Source: Gammaproteobacteria bacterium
Lineage (GTDB): Bacteria; Pseudomonadota; Gammaproteobacteria; QOAV01
Length of the DNA: 13,119 nt
Reading direction: 5' to 3'
Assembly (NCBI GenBank): GCA_027067235.1
Contig: JALXFQ010000380.1
Location: 1-13,119, forward strand
Part shown: positions 6,311 through 13,119 of the stretch, one piece after another
Position numbering within the stretch: the first letter of the stretch is position 1
Layout: each line of letters begins with the position of its first letter
Translations under genes and position numbers: made by a program
Notes under the pieces: generated by a model
Seen by the model: only the letters and a program-made list of their open reading frames with translations
What the model was told of the DNA's origin: nothing
Database searches by the model: none

Positions 6311-6814
6311 TCAATACCAAACTCCAGCCACATAAAAACCCATTACCCCCGCGGGCGTTTCCACCTCAACCTCATCATCCAGCGTCTTGCCCAGCAGCGC
6401 ACGGGCGACGGGTGAGTCCATGCTGATATAGCGTTCATCCTGGTCAAACTCGTCGGGGCCGACGATGCGGTAGGTGGTCTCGTTATCGTCGTCGTCGGCC
6501 AGTGTGACCCACGCGCCAAAGTAGACTTTGCCAGGGTCGGCAGGCGCTTGATCGACGACTTTCAGTTTGGGCAGACGATGTTTCAGATAGCGCAGGCGAT
6601 AGTCGATTTCGCGCAGTTCTTTTTTGCGATAAATGTACTCGGCGTTTTCCGAACGGTCGCCTTCGGCAGCGGCGGCGGAAAGGGCCTTGACGCATTCGCG
6701 GCGCTTCTTCCACAGGGTTTCGTTCTCATTTTTCAGTTTTTTATGGCCGGCGGCGGTGATATAAGGCGATTTTTGTTGTCCTTTGGGACGGTATCGGGCG
6801 ATGGATTGACGCAT
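6311..6814 (-). CDS. greB: Transcript cleavage/elongation factor GreB
   Basis: A 167-residue cytoplasmic factor that binds the RNA polymerase secondary channel and stimulates cleavage of backtracked RNA. The N-terminal coiled coil covers about residues 17-87. The tip motif AAAEGDRSENAEYIYRKKEL (48-67) contains the metal-positioning acidic pair D53 and E56, so the factor should be active. The C-terminal FKBP-like domain runs from about 95 (VYFGAWVTLADDD) through PVARALLGKTLDDEVEV (135-151). The basic loop and GreB-like spacing (YITAAGHKKLKNE) favour GreB over GreA. The ATG at 6814 gives a short basic N-extension (MRQSIARYRPKGQQ) seen in many GreB proteins. Only 24 bases separate it from the divergent gene at 6839, so its promoter must lie inside that gene. 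No terminator hairpin is visible in 6208-6310. Confidence 0.96.
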   Translation of the reverse strand: MRQSIARYRPKGQQKSPYITAAGHKKLKNENETLWKKRRECVKALSAAAAEGDRSENAEYIYRKKELREIDYRLRYLKHRLPKLKVVDQAPADPGKVYFGAWVTLADDDDNETTYRIVGPDEFDQDERYISMDSPVARALLGKTLDDEVEVETPAGVMGFYVAGVWY

Positions 6815-6838
6815 GAGTTTGAGAATCAGGTTGAGAAT

Positions 6839-7321
6839 ATGAGATGGCGGTCTATAGTTTACAGTGCGGTGATGATCTTCACGACAGCGTCCTGTTCGGC
6901 CGAAACAACGGGGGACGGTGACGTTTTCCGCGTCCAGATTTCCGGCGAGAGCCATTACCAGAAACAGGAGCCGGTTTTGCTCCGGGTCAGTTTCAGCAAT
7001 GAAACCACCCGCGCGCTGCGTTTGCTGCGCTGGGGAACGCCGCTGGAAAGCACCATGACACGGGACAGTTTCGAAGTGATCCACAACGGCCAGAGCCTGC
7101 CCTATATCGGTCGCAGAGTAAAGCGCGGGCCGCCGCAGGACGCGGATTACGTGCTGATAGAACCGGCCCGGAGCGTTTCCGGCATGGTCGATCTCGGAAC
7201 CAGTTACGCGCTGGATCAGGCCGGCGAATACAGCGTCAGATTGCGGCCGCAGGTGCTGCGCTTCAGGCATGCGACTGACATTATAACCGTATCCGAACCT
7301 TTTGTTTTCAGCATAGAATGA
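6839..7321 (+). CDS. Secreted stand-alone homologue of the M35 protease N-terminal domain
   Basis: A 160-residue exported protein. Residues about 1-22 (MRWRSIVYSAVMIFTTASCS) form a signal peptide; C19 could be a lipoprotein cysteine, but the lipobox (TASC) is poor. The rest aligns by eye along its whole length with residues about 40-150 of the protease encoded next. Compare RALRLLRWGTPLES with RALKVLKWKTPLEG, GQSLPYIGRRVKRGPPQDAD with GKPVKYIGKLVKRGQPTAAD, and GEYSVRLR with GSYSVRFR. It contains no peptidase domain. It may be a duplicated prodomain, chaperone or inhibitor acting on its neighbour; this is inference. The frame is open upstream to 6548, but that part overlaps greB antisense and is unconserved. 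The ATG at 6839 precedes a clear signal peptide. Its stop overlaps the protease start as ATGA. Confidence 0.85.
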   Translation: MRWRSIVYSAVMIFTTASCSAETTGDGDVFRVQISGESHYQKQEPVLLRVSFSNETTRALRLLRWGTPLESTMTRDSFEVIHNGQSLPYIGRRVKRGPPQDADYVLIEPARSVSGMVDLGTSYALDQAGEYSVRLRPQVLRFRHATDIITVSEPFVFSIE

Positions 7322-9087
7322 TGACAGATATGATCATGACTCAAGGAAGAGTGCGCTGCGCGCGCCGGGTTTTTCTCACTCTGACGCTGTTGTGCGCCAG
7401 CTTGCTGCAAACGGCCGCCGCGGCTGCGCCTGTCGTTCAGGTTCGGGCGGTAAAACAGGTTTATGGCGCCAGTGACAATCTGACCCTGATTGTGTCGTTT
7501 CAGAACCCCACGAGCAGAGCGTTGAAAGTCCTGAAATGGAAAACGCCGCTGGAGGGTGATTTCACTGCCGACATGTTTGACGTGTTGCGCGACGGCAAGC
7601 CGGTGAAGTACATAGGCAAGCTGGTGAAGCGCGGCCAGCCGACGGCGGCGGATTTCGTCACCATTGCGCCCGGCGCCTCGGTTTCGGCCAGCCTGGATAT
7701 CAGCAAGGGTTACGAGATCGTTCGCAAAGGCAGCTATTCAGTCCGTTTTCGCGAACCCCTGCAGACCGGGACCACGGCCGCGACGAGCCTGCTGAAGAAA
7801 GCTGCCAGCAACGCGGTGACGTTTTTTTTGCAACAGGACAGGGCGCGGGCCAAGGCCGGGCCGGCGAGCTTCAGCAAGCGACAACCGGCTTATTCTGGCT
7901 GTTCCGCATCCCAGCGCAGTGCGTTGGACAGCGCTCTGACCGAGGCGGAAAACATATCTCGGGTGGCGCGCGATGCATTGAACAATACGCCGGTATCCCA
8001 ACGCCCCGGCGCACAGCGTTACAAGACCTGGTTTGGGGCTTATACCTCATCACGCTATGTAACAGCGTCGAGCCATTTCAACAACATCTATGATGCATTG
8101 GCCAACAGGACCATTTCATTCCATTGCGATTGTAATGATGCTTATTTCGCCTATGTCCATTCCAATGATCCATACAATATTCATATTTGCAGCGTGTTCT
8201 GGTCCGCGCCGCTGAGCGGCACCGATTCCAGGGCTGGCACCATTGTTCATGAAATGTCCCATTTTGACGTGGTTGCGGGCACGGACGATCACGCTTATGG
8301 CCAGAGCGATGCGCAATCGCTGGCTGTGAATAGCCCCGATCTGGCTCTGGACAATGCGGATAGTCACGAGTATTTCGCCGAGAATACGCCTTCGATTCCC
8401 ATGGGTGTGGTGGGGGACAGTTTTGAACCCGACAACAGTGCCGGGCAGGCGCGGGTAATTTCGCCTGGCGCGGGGCAGACTCACAGCATCAACCCGGTCG
8501 GTGATAGCGACTGGGTGAAGTTCACTTTGGGAGCAACGTCAAACATCGTTCTGCAGACTTCAGGCGGCTCCGGTGATACGCGCCTGTGGCTGTATGACAG
8601 CGGGCTGGGCCAGATCGGTTTTGACGATGACGGCGGCTCCGGGTATTTCTCCCGGATTGTCAAAAATGGTCTCGCGCCCGGCACCTACTATGCCAGGATC
8701 GACGAGTATGGCAACAATGCCGTTATCGCAAGTTATTCCATAGCCCTGACTGTGGCCAGCGTTCCGCCCCCGCCGCCCGCGCCCAGTGCCAGCGATCTGG
8801 CGGTGCAGTATGCCGGTTCGGTTCATATTGCCTGGCCTGCGGTTGCCGGCGCCAGTTCCTACCGCGTTTACCGCTGTACCACCACGGCCACCAGTACCTG
8901 TGTCCAGCTGGCAGCGCCGACCGCGACTGTTTATACGGATAATGACGCGCAGGCAGGAACTGTCTATTATTACCGGGTACGGGCCTGCAACAGCGTGGGC
9001 TGCAGCGGCTACAGCGCGCCCAATGCGGGGTCAGCCCGGCCGCGCGTGAATATAGTGCCGATACTCGAGTTGCTGTTGTTCGACTGA
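7318..9087 (+). CDS. Secreted M35-family (aspzincin) metalloendopeptidase with PPC and FN3 domains
   Basis: A 589-residue secreted zinc protease. Signal peptide about 1-37 (basic RVRCARR, then FLTLTLLCASLLQTAAAA). Beta-sandwich N-terminal domain about 40-172. Peptidase domain about 190-357, with HEMSH (311-315) supplying two zinc histidines and the catalytic glutamate. GTDDHAYG (321-328) matches the aspzincin GTxDxxYG motif, with D324 as third ligand and Y327. A PPC domain follows at about 366-479 (DSFEPDNSA ... GDSDWVKF ... GTYYARI), then a proline linker PPPPPAPS (483-490) and a fibronectin type III domain about 491-575. The protein ends in an unusual hydrophobic tail NIVPILELLLFD. M35 enzymes such as deuterolysin and peptidyl-Lys endopeptidases digest extracellular protein. 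The start at 7318 is favoured by ATGA overlap with the preceding paralogue; Met5 or Met7 are alternatives. Confidence 0.93.
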   Translation: MMTDMIMTQGRVRCARRVFLTLTLLCASLLQTAAAAAPVVQVRAVKQVYGASDNLTLIVSFQNPTSRALKVLKWKTPLEGDFTADMFDVLRDGKPVKYIGKLVKRGQPTAADFVTIAPGASVSASLDISKGYEIVRKGSYSVRFREPLQTGTTAATSLLKKAASNAVTFFLQQDRARAKAGPASFSKRQPAYSGCSASQRSALDSALTEAENISRVARDALNNTPVSQRPGAQRYKTWFGAYTSSRYVTASSHFNNIYDALANRTISFHCDCNDAYFAYVHSNDPYNIHICSVFWSAPLSGTDSRAGTIVHEMSHFDVVAGTDDHAYGQSDAQSLAVNSPDLALDNADSHEYFAENTPSIPMGVVGDSFEPDNSAGQARVISPGAGQTHSINPVGDSDWVKFTLGATSNIVLQTSGGSGDTRLWLYDSGLGQIGFDDDGGSGYFSRIVKNGLAPGTYYARIDEYGNNAVIASYSIALTVASVPPPPPAPSASDLAVQYAGSVHIAWPAVAGASSYRVYRCTTTATSTCVQLAAPTATVYTDNDAQAGTVYYYRVRACNSVGCSGYSAPNAGSARPRVNIVPILELLLFD

Positions 9088-9099
9088 ACGGGGAAGAAC

Positions 9100-9468
9100 A
9101 TGCCGAATATAATCATGCGATTCAGTTATTGCATCGCGCCTGCGCTATGGCTGTTTTGCGCGAGTCTGCAGGCCGATGAGGTGACTGTGTACAAATGGCG
9201 GGACCAGCAAGGTCACTGGCATTATGGCGAGAAACCGCCAAAAGCCGCGCATGAGGAACTGAACATAGACACCGAAGCGAATGTGACCAACGGCAACCCG
9301 TTTGCCGCTGCGCAGCGCCGGCGTCCAGCCGCACCGAAATCTGCACCGCCGTCTCCTTCCAGCCCCGGTCTGCCCTATACACCAGGACATATACGCAAAA
9401 TGCTGGACGATATCAAAAATATCGACAACACGGTAAAAAAAAGAAATCAGGCGCTGGACCGGTTATAA
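9100..9468 (+). CDS. DUF4124-domain exported protein
   Basis: A 122-residue protein with a signal peptide (about 1-25, ending CASLQA before DEV). A DUF4124 domain covers about 26-60: VTVYKWRDQQGHWHYGEKPP, the 'YKWxDxxGxxHYxxxPP' pattern that defines the family. A low-complexity stretch rich in proline and alanine follows (about 75-92), then a short helical C-terminus (IRKMLDDIKNIDNTVKKRNQ). DUF4124 proteins are common in gammaproteobacterial envelopes; their function is not established. The ribosome site GGGGAAG lies shortly before the ATG. It begins 12 bases after the protease stop and is probably co-transcribed with it. Confidence 0.88.
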   Translation: MPNIIMRFSYCIAPALWLFCASLQADEVTVYKWRDQQGHWHYGEKPPKAAHEELNIDTEANVTNGNPFAAAQRRRPAAPKSAPPSPSSPGLPYTPGHIRKMLDDIKNIDNTVKKRNQALDRL

Positions 9469-9481
9469 GACGCATTTTTTT

Positions 9482-9510
9482 CTGACGGCCTATACAAAAA
9501 ACGCTATATT
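9482..9510 (+). promoter_or_regulatory. Candidate sigma70 promoter of the PycTM-propeller gene
   Basis: The -35 is CTGACG (9482-9487) and the -10 is TATATT (9505-9510), with 17 bases between them. Transcription would start near 9516, giving a very short leader. A strong ribosome site GGGGAGAG (9517-9524) precedes the ATG at 9528. The 59-base gap after the DUF4124 gene is AT-rich and suggests this gene has its own transcript. Confidence 0.5.
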
Positions 9511-9527
9511 CACGCCGGGGAGAGAAT

Positions 9528-11021
9528 ATGGCGGACAACAATAACAAGTCATCCGGTGGCCAGAGCAAGGCCAAGGGCGCAGCGCGCAGTATCGAAACGC
9601 TGTATCGCAACGCGATCCGGGCCAACCTGGAACTGACCGCCCTGGCCGACAACAAGGCCAGCATCATGATTTCGGTAAACGGTTTCATACTGACCGTAAT
9701 CGTCACCGCCGGCAGCTATCTGATTCAGTCCACGCCCAGGCTGCTGTATCCGTTTACCTCGGTTTTGCTCACCTGTCTGGCGTCGATCACTTTTGCCGTG
9801 CTGGCGGTGCGTCCGCGCGTACAGAAAGAGCCGGATTCCCTGGACGATATACGCCACGACCGCTCCAGCGTACTGTATTTTCACAATATGGCGCGCCTGT
9901 CGGCGGACGACTACGTAGAAGAAGTCAAACGCGTCATCGGCAATCTGGACACCACCCAGACCCATATCATCCGCCACATCCACGGCCTGGGCTCGGGGCT
10001 GGAGTCCAAATTCCGCTGGCTGAAACTGGCCTACACCGTGTTTACCGTTGGCCTGATTGTATCCAGCGCCCTGTTCCTGTGGGTCATGTCCGGCAACGGG
10101 CAGCGAGACGTGACGGCGTCCTGGAGCCGCGGCTTCAGCCAGTTCCGGGGCATTTTCGAGCCCTCCGGCGCCGTGCAGCTGAAAAATGGCGATGTACTCA
10201 TTGTCGAGGACGAGCAGCAGAACTTCCGTCTGACCCGGCCGTCAACCGACGGGGGCCTCGAAGAAATCGGCGGGTTGCCCGTGAGCGACAGTTATGCAGC
10301 CGCTGCCATACCGGAACTGGATGATCTGGAAGCGGTTACCCGTGATGTGCAAGGCTTTGCCTATGCCATCACCTCGCACAGCCGCACCAAGTCCGGACGA
10401 CGCAAGCCGTCGCGGGAAAAGCTGGTTAAACTCGATGTGTCTGACGGCCTGCGGAAAGTATGGACTGCTCATGGCTTGCTGGATGCGCTGAGAAAACTGC
10501 ATCCGGTCTATGCCCGCGCCATTGATGACCCGCGCTCAAAGACCTGGGAGCAGGAGCTGAATATCGAGGCGTTAACCTGGGATGCCGCCGACAATGCCTT
10601 GCTCATCGGCTTCAGAAGCCCGCTCATAGACGGCAAGGCCAGCATCGTGCGACTCGGCAATGTGGACGAGGTTTTCGCTGGCGCTGCGCCCGAGCTTTCA
10701 GCACCCGTTCTACTCGATCTCCATGGCAACGGTATACGCGGCATGGTTTACGACGACAGACTGGGCGGCTATCTGCTCATTGGCGGCGCCGTGGGCTCGC
10801 GCAAAGAGCCGTTCGCCCTGTGGTTCTGGAGCGGTCGCGACGCGCAAGTCAGCCCGGTGCGGGTCAAGGGGCATGCTTCCATCGGTTTTGCCGAAGGTAT
10901 CGCCACCCTGCGCGGCCGGGATGGACGCGATTCTGTGCTGATTGTCAGTGACGATGGCGAACAGCCCCTGCGCGGCGCCCGCTATCTGATACTGGACCGT
11001 GACCAGTTGCTGGTGCAGTAA
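9528..11021 (+). CDS. PycTM/DUF5706-like membrane module fused to a DUF3616-like beta-propeller
   Basis: A 497-residue membrane protein. Residues about 20-190 match the DUF5706 / Pycsar effector transmembrane fold: ANLELTALADNKASIMISVN (32-51) carries the hallmark ADNKA motif. Two helices follow (about 47-66 and 72-94), then a cytosolic linker with LYFHNMARLSADDYVEEV (116-133), and a third helix (about 166-187). The remainder (about 200-497) is a propeller-like domain resembling DUF3616: GAVQLKNGDVLIVEDE (214-229), ELNIEALTWDAADNALLIGF (343-362), GIRGMVYDDRLGGYLLIGG (402-420), GFAEGIATLRG (453-463). With the N-terminus inside, the propeller would lie in the periplasm. In Pycsar, such membrane modules bind cyclic pyrimidine nucleotides and disrupt the membrane; whether this fusion does so is unknown. 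It converges, with an 11-base gap, on a Crp-type gene and an adenylate cyclase. Confidence 0.8.
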   Translation: MADNNNKSSGGQSKAKGAARSIETLYRNAIRANLELTALADNKASIMISVNGFILTVIVTAGSYLIQSTPRLLYPFTSVLLTCLASITFAVLAVRPRVQKEPDSLDDIRHDRSSVLYFHNMARLSADDYVEEVKRVIGNLDTTQTHIIRHIHGLGSGLESKFRWLKLAYTVFTVGLIVSSALFLWVMSGNGQRDVTASWSRGFSQFRGIFEPSGAVQLKNGDVLIVEDEQQNFRLTRPSTDGGLEEIGGLPVSDSYAAAAIPELDDLEAVTRDVQGFAYAITSHSRTKSGRRKPSREKLVKLDVSDGLRKVWTAHGLLDALRKLHPVYARAIDDPRSKTWEQELNIEALTWDAADNALLIGFRSPLIDGKASIVRLGNVDEVFAGAAPELSAPVLLDLHGNGIRGMVYDDRLGGYLLIGGAVGSRKEPFALWFWSGRDAQVSPVRVKGHASIGFAEGIATLRGRDGRDSVLIVSDDGEQPLRGARYLILDRDQLLVQ

Positions 11022-11032
11022 AGCACCGGATA

Positions 11033-11659
11033 TCAGGGCAGGGGCAGAAAGAACTGCTTGCCGTCTACCTCGATTTCCCCGGCGTCTTTCAGTTCCCGCA
11101 AGGTGCGGTTGACCATTTCGCGCGACGCGCCAACCAGATCGGCAATGTCCTGCTGGGTCAGTTTGGGCGTCACCAGGGACTCGCCTTCCTTTTTGGCAAC
11201 GCGTTTCAGTGCTTCCAGGATTCGTCCGGAAATATCCAGGTGGGAAAAGCGACAGAAAGTTTCATCCAGCACTCTGACGCGATCTGCCATGGCCTGCATC
11301 ATGGCCATGCTGGCGCCGGGCGATTGCTCGATGAACTTCAGGATATGCTGTCGCTGCAGACGCAGCACCCGGGAGTCCTGCATGGCCTGCACCGTGGCCG
11401 AGCGCGGGCGTGAATCCAGCAGCGACAGTTCGCCGAAAAAATCACGGTCGCCGAGTACCGCCAGCATGGTCTGGTTACCGTCCTCGTCGGTATAGAGCAC
11501 CTTGAGCTGACCGTAGAGGATGACATACAGCGCATCACTGCGCTCACCCTGATGAATGACAATGTCGCCTTTGCTGAAACTGACCGTCTCGGCCAGCGCC
11601 TGCAGCCGGTCGCGTTGGGCATCGTCGAGGTCGTCAAACAGATGTATGTTTCTGAGCAT
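11033..11659 (-). CDS. Crp/Fnr-family cyclic-nucleotide-binding transcriptional regulator
   Basis: A 208-residue regulator. The cyclic-nucleotide-binding barrel spans about 6-110. FFGELSLLDSRPRSATV (74-90) retains the phosphate-binding cassette G76, E77, R86 and S87, so cAMP binding is expected. A dimer helix follows at about 111-138. The DNA domain carries TQQDIADLVGASREMVNRTL (168-187), whose recognition helix SREMVNR closely resembles SRETVGR of E. coli CRP, predicting TGTGA-type target half-sites. No Fnr-type N-terminal cysteines for an iron-sulfur cluster are present. A longer frame reaches 11770 inside the cyclase gene but is unconserved. The ATG at 11659 gives the normal N-terminus and starts 10 bases after the cyclase stop, so the two are almost surely co-transcribed and form a cAMP making/sensing pair. 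Confidence 0.93.
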   Translation of the reverse strand: MLRNIHLFDDLDDAQRDRLQALAETVSFSKGDIVIHQGERSDALYVILYGQLKVLYTDEDGNQTMLAVLGDRDFFGELSLLDSRPRSATVQAMQDSRVLRLQRQHILKFIEQSPGASMAMMQAMADRVRVLDETFCRFSHLDISGRILEALKRVAKKEGESLVTPKLTQQDIADLVGASREMVNRTLRELKDAGEIEVDGKQFFLPLP

Positions 11660-11669
11660 GGTTTCGTTG

Positions 11670-13119
11670 CTATTTCTGCAGGTGGTCAAAGATGCCGTCC
11701 CAGTCCGCGTCTGGCGGCTGGCGGGTAAAAAACACCGCGCGTTCCAGATACAGAGTATACAACGTAACATCGGGATATTGATGAGAAAGTTCGCTAAAGG
11801 CTGTCGCCGCCGGTTGCCAGTGGCCCTGCCGGTAAAGCCTGAGAGCAGTATGATATTGATCCAGTTCGCTCACGGCTGCCGCAGACAGGCTGCCTGTTTC
11901 GCCACATAACTGGTATATGGTCACGGGCTCGGTTTTGCCCTTGACCCGGACCCGATCCAGCTCGCGGAACACAAAACCGTCCGCAGCGCTGGCCGTGGTT
12001 TCGCTGACCACGATGGACGCGCCGTAGATTTTGGCCAGACCTTCCAGACGGGAGCCGAGGTTCACCGCGTCGCCCAGCACGGTATAGGCCATGCGAAATG
12101 TTGAACCCATGTTGCCCACGCTCATGGCGCCGCTGTTGATGCCGGTGCCAATACGCAGCAGCGGCCAGCCACGGTCGCGGAAGCGGCGATTCAGATTTTC
12201 CAGCTTGCCGTGCATGTCCAGCGCCGCTTGCAGTGCGTGCCGGGCATGTTCGCTGTCAGGCAACGGCGCCCCCCAGAAAGCCATGATGGAGTCGCCCATG
12301 TATTTGTCTATGGTGCCGCGATGATGGTGAATGACACCGGTCATGGTCGTCAGAAAAGCGTTCATCAGTTCCGACAGTTCCTGCGGATCCAGTGATTCGG
12401 CTATGTTGGTAAAGTCGCGAATATCGGTGAACATGACGCTCATTTCCCGTTTTTCGCTGTTCAGGGTATAGGCCTCGGGCCGCTGGCTCATTTCCTCCAC
12501 GATTTCCGGCGGCACATACTGGCCGAAGCTGTGTTGCAGTTTGCGGCGATGTCTGGATTCGGTAAACAGGCCCAGCACGATATTCAGCGCGTAGATTGCC
12601 GCCATCAACAACAGACTGGCCGCCAGCGGCATGACCAGATGCTGTGTATGCCAGAGATAAAAATTCAGGCCCACGACCAGCAGCCAGATGCCTGCGCCGA
12701 GCAGGGTGGCGGCCATCACCGGCAGAAACGGCAGCGCCAGCGACAGTATGGCGCCCACCGCCAGAATCAGCACGGCTTCGGCGTTTTGCATCCAAACCGG
12801 TTGGCGCATGAAGCGGCTGTCCAGCAGTCCGGCCACCACATTGGCGTGAATTTCCACACCGGGATAGACGCTTTGCACCGGCGTGGCACGATGATCGAGC
12901 AGTCCGGCCGCGGTGGCGCCAACGATGACGATGGTGTTTTCCAGTTGCGCCGGGTTGGAAACCAGCTGGTGCAGGATGTCGCTGGCCGAAACATAACGGT
13001 AGCTGCCGCGCTTGCCGCGATAGGGAATCAATACCGCGGCATTTGGATCAAGGTCTATGGCGCTGGCGCCCACGATCAGTTTTTCCAGTCCGCTACCGGG
13101 AATCACTTGTGTTTCGGTG
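11670..13119 (-). CDS. CHASE2-domain class III adenylate cyclase (5' end beyond the window)
   Basis: At least 482 residues of a membrane cyclase; the frame runs open through the right edge. The numbers below count from the GTG codon at 13106, which is internal. Residues 1-100 are the end of an extracytoplasmic CHASE2 sensor (AAVLIPYRG, VSASDILHQL, IVIVGATAAGLLDHRATPV, YPGVEIHANV). Three helices follow at about 110-130, 132-152 and 158-180, then the cyclase domain (about 222-400). D228 (FTDIRDF) and D272 (DKYMGD) bind the metals. K268 and T342 (YTVLGD) fit adenine recognition, and N349 and R353 (NLGSR) stabilise the transition state, so an active homodimeric adenylate cyclase is predicted. The C-terminal helices (about 405-478) resemble a TPR-like tail common in this family. 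It precedes the Crp-type gene in one operon. Confidence 0.94.
   Translation of the reverse strand, partial: TETQVIPGSGLEKLIVGASAIDLDPNAAVLIPYRGKRGSYRYVSASDILHQLVSNPAQLENTIVIVGATAAGLLDHRATPVQSVYPGVEIHANVVAGLLDSRFMRQPVWMQNAEAVLILAVGAILSLALPFLPVMAATLLGAGIWLLVVGLNFYLWHTQHLVMPLAASLLLMAAIYALNIVLGLFTESRHRRKLQHSFGQYVPPEIVEEMSQRPEAYTLNSEKREMSVMFTDIRDFTNIAESLDPQELSELMNAFLTTMTGVIHHHRGTIDKYMGDSIMAFWGAPLPDSEHARHALQAALDMHGKLENLNRRFRDRGWPLLRIGTGINSGAMSVGNMGSTFRMAYTVLGDAVNLGSRLEGLAKIYGASIVVSETTASAADGFVFRELDRVRVKGKTEPVTIYQLCGETGSLSAAAVSELDQYHTALRLYRQGHWQPAATAFSELSHQYPDVTLYTLYLERAVFFTRQPPDADWDGIFDHLQK

Noticed and set aside
6548..6838. Upstream extension of the stand-alone M35 N-terminal-domain gene
   Set aside because: The extension runs antisense through greB and precedes a clear signal peptide starting at 6839, so the longer frame is a shadow.
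11660..11770. Longer N-terminus for the Crp-type regulator
   Set aside because: It would overlap the cyclase coding end. The extra residues are cysteine- and arginine-rich without family likeness, and the ATG at 11659 gives the usual length.

Overview
The window looks like chromosomal DNA of a gammaproteobacterium. It is moderately GC-rich, carries a GreB-type elongation factor, DUF4124 and DUF2064-type proteins, and short GC-rich palindromic repeats of a kind common in that class. The genus cannot be named from the sequence alone. Gene density is high, and most genes sit in tightly packed same-strand blocks.

Region 1 (3-92, + strand) is the last 29 codons of a probable LysE/RhtB-type exporter. 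Region 2 (101-4207, - strand) is a six-gene block read right to left: sterol-desaturase-like membrane hydroxylase, VTT/TVP38 membrane protein, radical SAM protein ArsS, a TIGR04283-type glycosyltransferase, a TIGR04282-type (DUF2064) glycosyltransferase, and a small CxxC protein. Four of the five junctions overlap by 4 or 10 bases and the fifth leaves a 4-base gap, so this is one operon. ArsS and the two glycosyltransferases mark it as an arsenosugar biosynthesis cluster. The two membrane, lipid-related genes suggest a possible arsenolipid branch. No arsM methyltransferase is in the window.

Region 3 (4208-5211) holds a divergent ArsR-rhodanese regulator. Its promoter is followed by a perfect 22-bp palindromic operator (4331-4352). 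A 61-bp inverted-repeat element lies between the promoter and the hydroxylase start. After the regulator comes a cluster of CCCGAAT-type repeats, and then an AT-rich gene for a secreted SMP-30-like beta-propeller (5212-6207) that looks acquired.

Region 4 (6311-9468) has greB on the - strand, diverging by only 24 bp from a three-gene + strand block. That block encodes a secreted protein consisting only of an M35-type N-terminal domain, a multidomain M35 (aspzincin) metalloprotease, and a DUF4124 protein. The first two appear paralogous over the shared domain and are translationally coupled.

Region 5 (9505-13119) has a + strand gene that fuses a PycTM/DUF5706-type membrane module (the Pycsar effector membrane fold) to a DUF3616-like beta-propeller. 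It converges on a - strand pair: a CHASE2 class III adenylate cyclase (cut by the window edge) and a Crp/Fnr-type cAMP-binding regulator. The pair is an obvious cyclic-nucleotide production and response module. A Pycsar-type effector domain beside it is the most intriguing feature of the window, although the convergent orientation means a functional link is only a hypothesis.
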